Positions 8,699 through 16,938 of a stretch of DNA of 64,000 bases are shown here, in pieces (the stretch's first letter is position 1; the number at the start of each line of letters is the position of its first letter). The translations under genes were made by a program, and so were the position numbers. The stretch covers positions 1,178,001-1,242,000 of the forward strand of contig NZ_CP083349.1 in the NCBI RefSeq assembly GCF_020035535.1. Direction: 5' to 3'. The notes under the pieces were generated by a model. The model saw only the letters and a list, made by a program, of their open reading frames with translations, was not told the origin of the DNA and searched no databases. Source of the stretch: Ensifer adhaerens. GTDB lineage: Bacteria > Pseudomonadota > Alphaproteobacteria > Rhizobiales > Rhizobiaceae.

Positions 8699-9136
8699 AT
8701 GTCACTGCATCTCATAAAGCTCTGCGTTGGAGCGGAATCGATCGAGGACCTTCGCGAATGGGTTTCGCGCAAGGCAATGGCGGCCATGGCCGCGGGCCTG
8801 GAGCCGCATTCCTTTCACACCACGCGCATGGTGCCCAAGCGTGTCGAGGAATTGCTGGAAGGCGGTTCGCTCTACTGGGTGATCAAGGGGACCGTGCAGG
8901 CGCGGCAGCCCTTGATCGGTATCGAGACTTTCACCGATGGCGAGGGTATCGGCCGCTGCAATCTGCTGCTTGGCCCGGAAGTGGTCGAGACGGAGTTGCA
9001 GCCACGGCGCGCCTTCCAGGGCTGGCGCTATCTCACCGACAAGGATGCGCCCCGCGACCTGGCCTCGCTCGCCGGCGACGGTGCCGAAATGCCGCTTGAG
9101 CTTCGACGCGAACTGGCGGAACTCGGACTTCTCTAA
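8699..9136 (+). CDS. DUF1489 family protein
   Basis: 145 residues from the ATG at 8699 (MSLHLIKLCVGAESIEDLRE). The sequence, including FHTTRMVPKRVEELLEGGSLYWVIKG and RAFQGWRYL, is typical of the DUF1489 family, a small soluble protein conserved throughout alphaproteobacteria with no experimentally assigned role. It contains no signal peptide or membrane segment. It converges with the next gene onto a two-hairpin terminator. Confidence 0.88.
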   Translation: MSLHLIKLCVGAESIEDLREWVSRKAMAAMAAGLEPHSFHTTRMVPKRVEELLEGGSLYWVIKGTVQARQPLIGIETFTDGEGIGRCNLLLGPEVVETELQPRRAFQGWRYLTDKDAPRDLASLAGDGAEMPLELRRELAELGLL

Positions 9137-9178
9137 TCGCCGACATCGATGACGTGACGCTCACATCGGCCGAAAGGC

Positions 9179-9229
9179 TTCTTGCGCGAACAAGGGCGCA
9201 AGAAAAAAGGCGGCACAGGGGCCGCCTTT
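9179..9229. terminator. Bidirectional terminator between convergent genes
   Basis: Two adjacent hairpins: TTCTTGCGC (9179-9187) with GCGCAAGAA (9196-9204), then AAAGGCGGC (9206-9214), loop ACAGGG, GCCGCCTTT (9221-9229). The second has an A-run on one side and a T-run on the other, suiting termination from both directions. Confidence 0.75.
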
Positions 9230-9235
9230 GGAACA

Positions 9236-9514
9236 TCATGGGCTTGAGGTGATCCGCATCTTCAGCGGGTGCCGCCGGTTCGGCCCCGTCACATGCAGAT
9301 GAATACCCGCCCGTGGCTGTGTCGATCGCCAGGCGCGGGCTCCGTGCGTCAACAACATCCCGACCAGATCGCGGGTCTTGGCCTTTGATCTGTTGAGCCC
9401 GAGGTCGGCAATGCGCATGGCCGCCTCGTGCAGGGGGTGCAGGTTGATGCGCGACGGCTTCGCGCGCCGTCCCGGCAGCGGGGTAACGCCCGGAACGTTT
9501 TCGTTCATCGCCAT
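9236..9514 (-). CDS. Conserved small basic protein, unknown function
   Basis: 92 residues from the ATG at 9514 (start MAMNENVPGVTPLPGRRAK; ACGAGG six bases upstream). Arg/Lys- and His-rich, no membrane segment. The central part INLHPLHEAAMRIADLGLNRSKAKTRDLVGMLLTHGARAW may form two helices. I do not recognise the family. Codon use is like that of its neighbours and the gene has its own ribosome site and downstream terminator, so it is probably real. Confidence 0.6.
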   Translation of the reverse strand: MAMNENVPGVTPLPGRRAKPSRINLHPLHEAAMRIADLGLNRSKAKTRDLVGMLLTHGARAWRSTQPRAGIHLHVTGPNRRHPLKMRITSSP

Positions 9515-9592
9515 GATTAACCTCGTTACGCTATACAAATCCGAGGAAGGTGGCCGGAAAACAAACACATCCGGCCGCCAAAACTTTTTACC

Positions 9593-11125
9593 TTACTGCT
9601 GGCTAGCCCAGCAGGAGATGCCTTTCTTCTTCAATGCCTTGCAGGCGTTGACGGCTGCATTCTGGTCGTCGAAGCCGCCGAAGCGGGCGCGGTAGACCTG
9701 GCCGAAGGCGACAGTGAACGGCGTTGCGTTGCTCAGTGCCTTGCCGCCCTTGTCCTTGGCATTGCCAAGAAGGGTCATGGCCTGATCCTTGTCTGGCGTT
9801 GCGCCGATCTGGATTACCCAGCCCTGCGGCTGGGCCGGCATCGGTTCGGCCTTTGCAACCTCGGCCGGCTCTGCCTTCGCGGCCGCGGCCGCCTTCTTCG
9901 GAACGGAGTTGGTGATCTGGGCGTCGACCATGCCTGCGGCAACCGGCTGACGGAGCTTGACGCTCTGCGCATCCAGCGTGTTCGGGACGATCTTCGGGGA
10001 AAGTACAGGATTGTCCGAAGCGCGCTTGTTGCCGGCATAGGCCATCTGCACGCTGCTGTTGCTTTCGCCGTTGTAACGGAAATCGGGAACCGGGCCGGTG
10101 TTCGGCAGGTCGTGCTTGCTGGCAGCGGAGGCAACGACGGGCGTCTCAGCGACGGGCGCGGTCGAAGCGACTTCGGTTTCTTCGGCCGGAACCGGGGCCG
10201 ACTTGGTTTCGGCAATCAGGTTGCCATCGCCACGACGCGATGCCGAAGGCATGTACTTGGCGACGAGCCGGCGCATCTGCGCGTCGCGGCTGGCGCCGGA
10301 GGTGCCGCCCATAACGACGGCGACGATGCTGCGGCCCTCGAGCTGAGCCGACGTCACGAGGTTGAAGCCGGACGCACGGGTATAGCCGGTCTTGATGCCG
10401 TCCACGCCGCGGACATTGCCGAGCAGACGATTGTGGTTGCCGATCGTCTGCTTGCCGAACTGGAAGCTGCGGGTGGAGAAGTAGTCGTAATACTGCGGAA
10501 AATGCTGGCGAAGCGCGAGGCCGAGACGCGCCTGGTCACGGGCTGTCGTGCGCTGTTCCGGGTTCGGCAGGCCGTTTGCATTGCGATAGGTCGTGCGCGT
10601 CATGCCGAGCGCCCGGGCCTTGTTCGTCATCATGCGGGCGAAACGCGGCTCGGAGCCGCCTAGAAATTCACCGAGCGCTGTCGAGGCATCGTTCGCCGAG
10701 CGGGTGACGAGCGAAAGGATCGCCTGTTCGACGGTAATCGATTGGCCGGCACGCACGCCGAGCTTCGATGGCGGCTCAGCGGAAGCGTTCTTCGAGAAGG
10801 GGATGGGCGTGGACTTGGTGATCCGGCCGGCTTCGAGCGCTTCGAAGGTCAGATAGAGCGTCATCATCTTGGTGAGAGACGCGGGATAACGCAGTTCGTC
10901 TGCATCCTCGCCGTAAAGGATCTTGCCGGTCTTGGCGTCGACGACGATGCCCGAATATTTCGGATTGGCATAGGCCGAGGCGGCGAAGGCCGGCGCTGCG
11001 AAGGCAGCCGATGCGATGGCGCCCGCAAGGACGACCCGTCCTACCATCTTTGAGAGAGCACCGAACGGGCGCTTCGCGAGATCAAAAAAACCGGATTGGG
11101 ACACTACGCTACTCTTTATTCTCAT
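9593..11125 (-). CDS. D-alanyl-D-alanine carboxypeptidase with SPOR domain
   Basis: 510 residues if started at 11125 (MRIKSSVVSQSGFF); the start is uncertain because no strong ribosome site is seen, and 11185 is an alternative. A signal peptide ends near AFAASA. Residues about 45-290 form a peptidase S11 (DacA/PBP5-like) domain with SxxK (Ser83 in PASLTKMM), SAN (TRSANDAS) and KTG (GIKTGYT). A Pro/Ala/Lys-rich linker follows, then a C-terminal SPOR domain (about 435-510, GWVIQIGATPDKDQA) that binds denuded peptidoglycan at division sites. It would trim the terminal D-Ala of pentapeptides in the periplasm. Confidence 0.92.
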   Translation of the reverse strand: MRIKSSVVSQSGFFDLAKRPFGALSKMVGRVVLAGAIASAAFAAPAFAASAYANPKYSGIVVDAKTGKILYGEDADELRYPASLTKMMTLYLTFEALEAGRITKSTPIPFSKNASAEPPSKLGVRAGQSITVEQAILSLVTRSANDASTALGEFLGGSEPRFARMMTNKARALGMTRTTYRNANGLPNPEQRTTARDQARLGLALRQHFPQYYDYFSTRSFQFGKQTIGNHNRLLGNVRGVDGIKTGYTRASGFNLVTSAQLEGRSIVAVVMGGTSGASRDAQMRRLVAKYMPSASRRGDGNLIAETKSAPVPAEETEVASTAPVAETPVVASAASKHDLPNTGPVPDFRYNGESNSSVQMAYAGNKRASDNPVLSPKIVPNTLDAQSVKLRQPVAAGMVDAQITNSVPKKAAAAAKAEPAEVAKAEPMPAQPQGWVIQIGATPDKDQAMTLLGNAKDKGGKALSNATPFTVAFGQVYRARFGGFDDQNAAVNACKALKKKGISCWASQQ

Positions 11126-11307
11126 GTCATGGGGTTGTCCGGACGCCGCCTCCGGGAACGACCGTTCTCGAGACAGTATCGGCATAGCGTTACCAATCGG
11201 TTTATGATGAATGATTGGTTTCCGGAATCGAACGCATTTGTACAAGGGCGATACCGGTGTAGCGCAATGGCGCGGCGCGCTGCCTGCACCACACCAGTTA
11301 GACGAAA

Positions 11308-12042
11308 TCAGGGCACGAGACGGTTTTTGACGAAGGTCGCGATCGCTTGGTCGATTTCGCGCCACTTCGGTAGCAGCTTGTTTGAAAAGCGGTAGAGCAC
11401 GACGAGGTCCTTTCCGGCGTGAATGTCGCGCTGGCAATCGGCACTGGTTGAGATCGCTTGAGGGTCGGACTTGAGACAGCGCACCACATAGGGCGACTTC
11501 GTCGTCGTGTCTGCCGTGTAGAACACTTCGCCCGCATAGCTCGATGTGGCCTTGACGGCGTGTTCGCTCAGGCTGGCGGGGCCTGCCGTGGGTGTGCCGT
11601 CGAAAACTTGCGAATAGATCGGCTCCAGCCGCCCGGACATGTCGCGCGACATGGTGCTTTGGGAGATCTGCAGGAAGATGAGGCTTTCGGGAGCGTCGAC
11701 ATTGTTGAATAGCGCCCGGTCCTGGTCGCTATAACCTTCGAGCTTCGGCCAGGTCAGATAGAGATCGACTCGCTCGACGATCGAGGTGGCGCGCTGGGCC
11801 TCGAAGCGGATCATGTTGGCCGGCAGGCGCAGGTGATCCTGGCCGATGAAGATGTCAAAAAGCTCATTGCTTGCGGTGTGTCCGGCAAGGGCGAGATTTT
11901 CGCCGAACCAGCGTCCAGCAAACGAGATGGCGGCGGTGAGCGCCGCAAGCACCACGACGATCGCGGTCACCCGGTAGACGAAGCCGGGCGACAGCAGCGG
12001 CCGGAGTTCCGGTTCGCGGATATCATTTGAAGAGCTGCTCAT
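11308..12042 (-). CDS. Single-pass membrane protein, unknown function
   Basis: 244 residues from the Met at 12042; an in-frame ATG at 12084 adds 14 residues. A short cytoplasmic N-terminus is followed by one hydrophobic segment (YRVTAIVVVLAALTAAISF) and a soluble, presumably periplasmic domain of about 190 residues. The latter carries two Cys (VVRCLK, ADCQRD) that could form a disulfide. I do not recognise a family, though it reads as a well-conserved rhizobial protein. It lies 183 bases upstream of the carboxypeptidase gene on the same strand; an envelope role is plausible but unproven. Confidence 0.7.
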   Translation of the reverse strand: MSSSSNDIREPELRPLLSPGFVYRVTAIVVVLAALTAAISFAGRWFGENLALAGHTASNELFDIFIGQDHLRLPANMIRFEAQRATSIVERVDLYLTWPKLEGYSDQDRALFNNVDAPESLIFLQISQSTMSRDMSGRLEPIYSQVFDGTPTAGPASLSEHAVKATSSYAGEVFYTADTTTKSPYVVRCLKSDPQAISTSADCQRDIHAGKDLVVLYRFSNKLLPKWREIDQAIATFVKNRLVP

Positions 12043-12203
12043 CGTTGGGCTGTCCCGTCGCAATGGCCGAACCCGGTAGTCCATGGTTCGGTTTACGCTT
12101 TCCTGCGCGCCGTAGGATGGATGCCGTCGCTTGCCCGACGCTGGTCGAGGATGGTTAATTTTCGATGAAAATCTCTTCGGGCCGGCCGGTGCGGGGCGTC
12201 GGC

Positions 12204-12243
12204 AAAAAAAAACGGCCGGTTCCGAGGGACACGGAACCGGCCG
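12204..12243 (-). terminator. Strong intrinsic terminator (minus strand)
   Basis: Plus-strand arms CGGCCGGTTCCG (12213-12224) and CGGAACCGGCCG (12232-12243) form 12 perfect pairs around a 7-base loop. The nine A residues at 12204-12212 give a U-tract on the minus strand. It terminates the cysteine proteinase gene. Confidence 0.9.
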
Positions 12244-12333
12244 AGGCTCGGTCTGGACGGGGATAGTGTAGACCGGAGCCCAGTAGTGGAGAGGCCGCTG
12301 CGGCAGGCGCGCCGCCTCCAGTGTCTTCGAAGC

Positions 12334-12942
12334 TTACTGCGTGCGGACGCTGCCGACGGCAACAGTGCGGCCGTCCTGGAGCTTGACCCAGCGACCGGAG
12401 TGTTCGGTCGATTGGCGCTTGAGGTAGGTGTATTCGGTATCCGACCACAGCAGCACCTTGTTGCGCATGTTGTCGAGAATGAAGTCGCCGCGGTCGGTGC
12501 GGACGGTCAGGACCGCATGGCCGTCACCGTTCGGCTGCAGGACGACGGTGATCAGGAGATCCGACGCAGAGAAGCCGTTCTCGATCAGTTTGCGGCGCTT
12601 CAGCAGCACGTAATCTTCGCAGTCGCCGACCGTGTCAGGATAGGACCACTTCTCCTCGACGCCATGGATCTCCATGTCGGTCATCGGGGTGATCGCCTGG
12701 TTGACGTCGTAGTTGACCTCGAGAAGCTTCTGCCAACCTTCGCGCGTCAGCACCATCGGGCCACGGTCCTTGCCGTTGGAGGTGCATTCCGATGGATAGA
12801 TCTTGCAGAATTCGTAGTGACCGATCGGCGGGTTGGTGGAACCGGTGACGACCATGTTGGCCGGAAGTGCCAAAGCTGTTTCGACCAGGCCGCCGGTCAA
12901 AAGGACCGCAACCGTGATCATCTTGGTGATTGTCTTGAGCAT
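12334..12942 (-). CDS. Transglutaminase-like cysteine proteinase (LapG/DUF920 family)
   Basis: 202 residues from the ATG at 12942 with GGGAGA upstream. A signal peptide (MLKTITKMITVAVLLTGG...ALA) directs it to the periplasm. The mature protein fits the bacterial transglutaminase-like cysteine proteinases (peptidase C93, DUF920) with Cys108 in VGDCEDYVLLKRRKL, His in GDGHAVLTVRT and Asp in FILDN as the catalytic triad. LapG of pseudomonads, which cleaves a large surface adhesin under LapD/c-di-GMP control, belongs here. No adhesin or LapD gene is adjacent, so the substrate is unknown, although a PilZ gene follows about 670 bases away. Confidence 0.85.
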   Translation of the reverse strand: MLKTITKMITVAVLLTGGLVETALALPANMVVTGSTNPPIGHYEFCKIYPSECTSNGKDRGPMVLTREGWQKLLEVNYDVNQAITPMTDMEIHGVEEKWSYPDTVGDCEDYVLLKRRKLIENGFSASDLLITVVLQPNGDGHAVLTVRTDRGDFILDNMRNKVLLWSDTEYTYLKRQSTEHSGRWVKLQDGRTVAVGSVRTQ

Positions 12943-13614
12943 GATTGTCTCCCCGTTGTGGTTCGACAATGGCACAGACGTTTTTATCGCTCGCGAACTT
13001 GCGAACTAAAAACAAGTACAAATGAAAGTCGTATAAGAATAAAATAAGAATAGAATTTGAGTTATATTTAAATTGAATTTGAATCAAATTTTATCGATTA
13101 TCCTGCGGAGTGAGCTTCGGTTCAGGGTTTGTTGACTACATAAGGGATTGTAATCACTGGGGCTGCGTCGATATGGGGGTCGGCGGGCGTCGCTTCGGCC
13201 GGAAATCTGTGGTCGACAATGGGTGGCTCATGCGGCGGGTATTGCCGATCCCCTCGCCGTTTTTCGACTTCAAGTATGCGGCGCTCCTTGAAATTCTTCG
13301 AAAAAATATTTGCGGGGATCGGCGGCGGCGGTCAGATCGAGATGTTCCGAAATGGAGCGGCCGCCGCCTCGTAGCAATTTCGAGCGGCCAGCCGCGCGGG
13401 CAGCCTATTCACGACTGATGGGGCAGATCTACTTCGAAGCGGAGGGTTTTCTGAGCGTGGCAAGGTCGGGCCAACGATCGGCTGGGGCTTCGTGCGGCGA
13501 TCGGCTCAACCGCAAGAAATGGCGCGGCGCCTCAGGAGGCCAGCGCTCGGTTGAGCAGGCGCGGCAACGACATTGGTCTGGGGTAGGGCAGGTGAAGACG
13601 GTGCAGAGGCACCC
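12943..13614. other. Long intergenic region with AT-rich island
   Basis: Some 670 bases with no convincing gene. Bases 13000-13100 are extremely AT-rich for this genome, with repeated AATTTGA/AAATT words and short direct repeats (AAGAATA, twice). This is the upstream region of the minus-strand cysteine proteinase gene. Such islands in rhizobia are typical targets for nucleoid-type regulators (MucR/Ros, IHF). The remaining 500 bases are GC-rich and featureless; the open frames there have no recognisable content. Confidence 0.5.
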
Positions 13615-14223
13615 TCAGAGAAATTCCGTCAGCGCTTCGCGCGACTGCACGCCCGAGAACTCGATGGCGCAGCCTTCCTGGAAATGGCGCACGATCTTGC
13701 CCTTCATGTTGCCGAGCATGATCGGGGTGCCGATCGGTGGCCGGTTCTCTATGTCGACGGCAGCGCCCGACAGCGAAAGGTCGATGATGCGGCAGGGGAA
13801 TTTTTCACCGGTGTCGAGCGTCAGTTCGGTTACCGTCTTGCGCGGGGCAAGGCGGTCATGACGCCGGTCTTCGGGCAGGCCGAGTTCGTGTTTGTTCGCG
13901 ATCCAGGTGAGCTGTGCCGCCAACTTCTCGCGCTTGCGCTCGGTGGCGTTGAGCTGGATCACGAAGGCGTCGTCGGCGAGGCGCGAAACGGTACCTTCAA
14001 GGCGGCCGACATGGTCGATATAGGCAATGATGCGTTCACCCGCCCTAGGCCGGGCCGGTGACGAAAGCAACACGTCGCCGGGCGACATGTCGACGGCGGT
14101 GCACTCGAATTCGTCATGATTGGCGAGCATCAGCCGTCCCGAAAGGTTCACCGAAACGCGCTGGAACGCACCTTCGTGATGCGGCTTTGGAGCGGTATTC
14201 TGAGCGTGCTGGAACGAGAACAT
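13615..14223 (-). CDS. Tandem PilZ domain protein (c-di-GMP binding)
   Basis: 202 residues from the ATG at 14223. Two PilZ-like domains: residues about 18-95 (FQRVSVNLSGRLML ... DMSPGDVLL), where the c-di-GMP motif is degenerate, and about 115-195 with RRHDR (RxxxR) and DLSLSG (DxSxxG) intact. The second should therefore bind c-di-GMP. Double-PilZ proteins in rhizobia and agrobacteria act on motility, cell cycle or exopolysaccharide; which applies here cannot be told. The PAS gene lies 108 bases upstream on the same strand, so they may share a transcript. Confidence 0.85.
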   Translation of the reverse strand: MFSFQHAQNTAPKPHHEGAFQRVSVNLSGRLMLANHDEFECTAVDMSPGDVLLSSPARPRAGERIIAYIDHVGRLEGTVSRLADDAFVIQLNATERKREKLAAQLTWIANKHELGLPEDRRHDRLAPRKTVTELTLDTGEKFPCRIIDLSLSGAAVDIENRPPIGTPIMLGNMKGKIVRHFQEGCAIEFSGVQSREALTEFL

Positions 14224-14331
14224 GGTGACTCTGCATGACGTATTTTCGCAGCCAGAGTTTAGAACGTTCGGGTTAATAGAATGTTCGTCCTGCGGTTGGT
14301 CCGGGCGCCCAACTCGGGACAGCGGCGGCAA

Positions 14332-14958
14332 TCAGCCGCTGCGTCCACCCTCCAGGATGCGCAGATGCCGAACACGACGGAACTCTCCCAAAAGTCCTTC
14401 GCCAGCGCGAGATTCCGTACGCGGGGAGATGGATTCTGCTGCCGGTTCTTCGCGAAACACGGCGGTACGATCGGGATCGAGGACTTTCATCCCGGTGACG
14501 TCGAGACCTTCCACTGAAGTTGCATGCAACCAGTACGGGCGAGAAAGTGGCGAGAGCGCGCCAAGGATTCGGTCGCTTGCGCCCTCTGTCGAGGCAAGTG
14601 GCAGCAGCAGCGTTTCGACCTCAATCTCGCGAGCATCGGCCGTGCGCCCCTTGGCCGACAGCATTACCGGCACCCGATGCGTCATCACCTGGCCGGCGAT
14701 GCGCTGCGTCTTCGCCGCCTGCGCGTTCAGCCAAAGCATGCCGAATTGCCGCCCGCGCAGCTCGAGGCCGAAGAGTGCGCAGACATGTGTTCCCGCCAGT
14801 CGAAACGAGATGCCGTTGCGTTCACGCTCGAGGATGAACAGGTTGGGCAACAGAAGGCGGATATCACCTGGTTCGAGTTCATCCCGGCGGGGAAGCTCGC
14901 GCTTGCCGCGAATGGTGTTCCAATATCGGAAAAGTTCCGTGGTCGTGTTGCTGCGCAT
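14332..14958 (-). CDS. PAS domain protein (PAS_5 family)
   Basis: 208 residues from the ATG at 14958 (MRSNTTTELFRYWNTIRGKR); sequence upstream of it is not coding-like. The segment ELFRYWNTIRGKRELPRRDELEPGDIRLLLPNLF and the following LAGTHVCALFG are hallmarks of the PAS_5 family, stand-alone PAS sensors abundant in alphaproteobacteria. The C-terminal 50 residues are polar and probably unstructured. No output domain is present, so it likely works through protein contacts. It is paired with the PilZ protein downstream, which suggests a common signalling role. Confidence 0.82.
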   Translation of the reverse strand: MRSNTTTELFRYWNTIRGKRELPRRDELEPGDIRLLLPNLFILERERNGISFRLAGTHVCALFGLELRGRQFGMLWLNAQAAKTQRIAGQVMTHRVPVMLSAKGRTADAREIEVETLLLPLASTEGASDRILGALSPLSRPYWLHATSVEGLDVTGMKVLDPDRTAVFREEPAAESISPRTESRAGEGLLGEFRRVRHLRILEGGRSG

Positions 14959-15179
14959 CTTGCATTCATTCCGTTTCTGCGACCCGCGTGTACCGGTCTG
15001 GCACATGTTCGGCCGTTCTTTGCGGTCTTGAGATGAATGGTGCGAAAACCGTGCCAGCCCGAAATTAAGGTTAACGAACGGTTTCGATTGCGTTCGGGCA
15101 CCGCGACTGGCACTGGAGGACATGACTTCACGAGGCGTTGGCTTCGGCACTTGAACTGGAGCTCGGATTTGAGCTTGGC

Positions 15180-15212
15180 GACCGTTCAGTTTTTACTGGA
15201 CGGTCTTTTTTT
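15180..15212 (+). terminator. Intrinsic terminator inside a divergent promoter region
   Basis: GACCGTTCAG (15180-15189), loop TTTTTA, CTGGACGGTC (15196-15205), then seven T. All ten positions pair (one G-U). It points rightward although no plus-strand gene ends upstream. It must end a leader RNA of the rhomboid gene or a separate small RNA started between about 14960 and 15120. Confidence 0.8.
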
Positions 15213-15319
15213 GTTTGCTTATGGCTGGTCGCCCCAGTCCGGTCCGAATCCCGCGGTGTCATGCCATCGCCTCGATCGAATGCGATCGAACGGGCCAATC
15301 GATGGAGAGAGCGGCAACC

Positions 15320-16051
15320 ATGGAACGAGATCAGACGGCAACGCCACCGGAGACGGACCGGGACAGCGCCGCCAGTCCGTCACGTGAGCCTGCTTTCAAT
15401 CTGCCCGCGGGCCTCACCGGCATTCTGCTGTTCCTGATCGCCATTCACGCGTTGCGCACCTATGTTCTGTCGCCAGCCATCGATCAGGAGATCATCTTCA
15501 ATTTCGCCTTTCTGCCGGCGCGCTATGATCATCCCTTGGCCGAGCAGGGGCTCGCCTGGCTCTGGAGCCCGATCACCTATTCGTTCCTGCATGGCAGCTG
15601 GGAGCATCTGATCTTCAACATCTTCTGGATGGTTGCTTTCGGTGCGCCGGTCGTGCGCCGCATCGGCATGGGACGCCTGGCGGTGTTCTGGTGCCTCTCG
15701 GCCGCGGCTGCTGTTGCGCTTCACACCGCATTTCATTGGGGCGAAATGATCGTGGTGGTCGGTGCCTCGGGTGTAGTTTCCGGCTTCATGGGGGCGGCGG
15801 CGCGTTTCGTCTTTTCGCCAAGCGGGCGGATAAGCCGGCAGTTTGCCCATCTCAACCGAAGGCTGCCCGTCAGTGAGGCCCTGGCAAATCGTTCTGTCGT
15901 GATGTTCGCCGGGATCTGGTTCCTCACCAACTTTCTGATCGGGCTCGGCATGTTCACGCCTGGCGGTGCAGGCAGCATCGCCTGGGAGGCCCATATCGGC
16001 GGTTTCCTCTTCGGCTTCCTGCTCTTCGGCCTCTTCGACCCTCGCGACTGA
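15320..16051 (+). CDS. Rhomboid family intramembrane serine protease
   Basis: 243 residues from the ATG at 15320 (GGAG twelve bases upstream; ATG 15302 is also in frame). Six membrane segments. The active site is complete: HLIFN in the second segment region (HxxxN oxyanion element), Ser150 in VVGASGVVSGFMG (GxSG) and the catalytic His in AHIGGFLFGFL near the end. Rhomboids cleave membrane-spanning substrates within the bilayer; the bacterial substrate is unknown. A terminator hairpin lies 108 bases before the start, hinting at attenuation of this gene. Confidence 0.92.
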   Translation: MERDQTATPPETDRDSAASPSREPAFNLPAGLTGILLFLIAIHALRTYVLSPAIDQEIIFNFAFLPARYDHPLAEQGLAWLWSPITYSFLHGSWEHLIFNIFWMVAFGAPVVRRIGMGRLAVFWCLSAAAAVALHTAFHWGEMIVVVGASGVVSGFMGAAARFVFSPSGRISRQFAHLNRRLPVSEALANRSVVMFAGIWFLTNFLIGLGMFTPGGAGSIAWEAHIGGFLFGFLLFGLFDPRD

Positions 16052-16314
16052 CAACTGCGAAAGATCGGCGGATGGCGCTTGTGAGTGCTTGATTTCCCCA
16101 GGACGCTGGCGCACCATTTGATACGGTCGCCGGTTGTCGAAAGACAGGGCGGCCCGTGAAGGCCGGGTATTGGAGGCTCGTCCGCGTCTGAGGAGCACGT
16201 GGATTGGCGTTCGTAGGCGGCCAGGGTACAGGTTCCATCGCCCGACCGTACCGCACGAGAGACGGCTGAACCTTTCCCTGCCGACCCGGTGTTGTCGCAA
16301 CGGGAGATGTGCGC

Positions 16315-16743
16315 ATGTCAGTAAAAGCAATACTCGATGAAAAGGGCCGCAACGTCGTAACGGTCGGCCCGCAGATGACAGTCCAACAGGCTGCCATTCT
16401 CTTGCGTGACAATCATATCGGTGCGGTCATCATCGTCGATGCGGACGATCAGATCGCAGGCATCCTCACCGAGCGCGACATCGTCGCAGCGATCGCCAAG
16501 CAAGGAGCGACTTGTCTCGAAAGGCCGGTCGCGGCTGTCATGTGGCAGAACGTCTACTGCTGCACCGAGGAAATGTCCGTCCAGTCCCTGATGGAAATGA
16601 TGAGCAAGCTCAGGGCTCGCCACCTGCCGGTCGAAAAGAATGGTCAGCTCGCAGGCATCGTTTCGATCGGAGATGTGATCAAGCATCATATCCGTGCGAT
16701 CGAGCACGAGACCGAGCAAATCAAGGCTTACATCGCCGGCTAA
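16315..16743 (+). CDS. Two-CBS-domain protein
   Basis: 142 residues. The ATG at 16315 is preferred because GGGAG stands eight bases upstream; a GTG at 16309 is too near. Residues 5-60 and 75-135 are two CBS repeats (VTVGPQMTVQQAAILLRDNHIGAVIIVD; MSKLRARHLPVEKNGQLAGIVSIGDVI). Paired CBS modules bind adenosyl ligands such as AMP, ATP or NADH and regulate partners. Small stand-alone CBS proteins are widespread in rhizobia; the partner here is unknown. Confidence 0.9.
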   Translation: MSVKAILDEKGRNVVTVGPQMTVQQAAILLRDNHIGAVIIVDADDQIAGILTERDIVAAIAKQGATCLERPVAAVMWQNVYCCTEEMSVQSLMEMMSKLRARHLPVEKNGQLAGIVSIGDVIKHHIRAIEHETEQIKAYIAG

Positions 16744-16938
16744 ATGGGAAGGGCGACCTGCACCGCCCTCATACATAGCTCGATACTTTGCTCTGTTCGT
16801 ACCGACGACAGGGCGGCGAGGCCTTATGGCGCGATCTGCCCTATCTCGGTTCGCTACACGCTCTCCCAAAATGGCACAATGAACGCGCGCGCCATCGGCG
16901 CGCGAGTAGCTCGCAATGATCGAAGAAAAGATCGCTCG

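Noticed and set aside
11250..11310. tRNA-like stretch (GGTGTAGCGCAATGGCGC and a later CACACCAGTTAGACG)
   Set aside because: No cloverleaf can be built: no T-arm GTTCGANTC and no paired acceptor stem.
13110..13418. 102-codon plus-strand open frame in the long intergenic region
   Set aside because: GTG start without ribosome site, no family features, odd composition. Treated as non-coding.
16886..16904. CGCGCGCC-ATC-GGCGCGCG hairpin between the convergent CBS and patatin genes
   Set aside because: Stable stem but no T-run on either strand, so not called as an intrinsic terminator; too short for a mosaic repeat copy.
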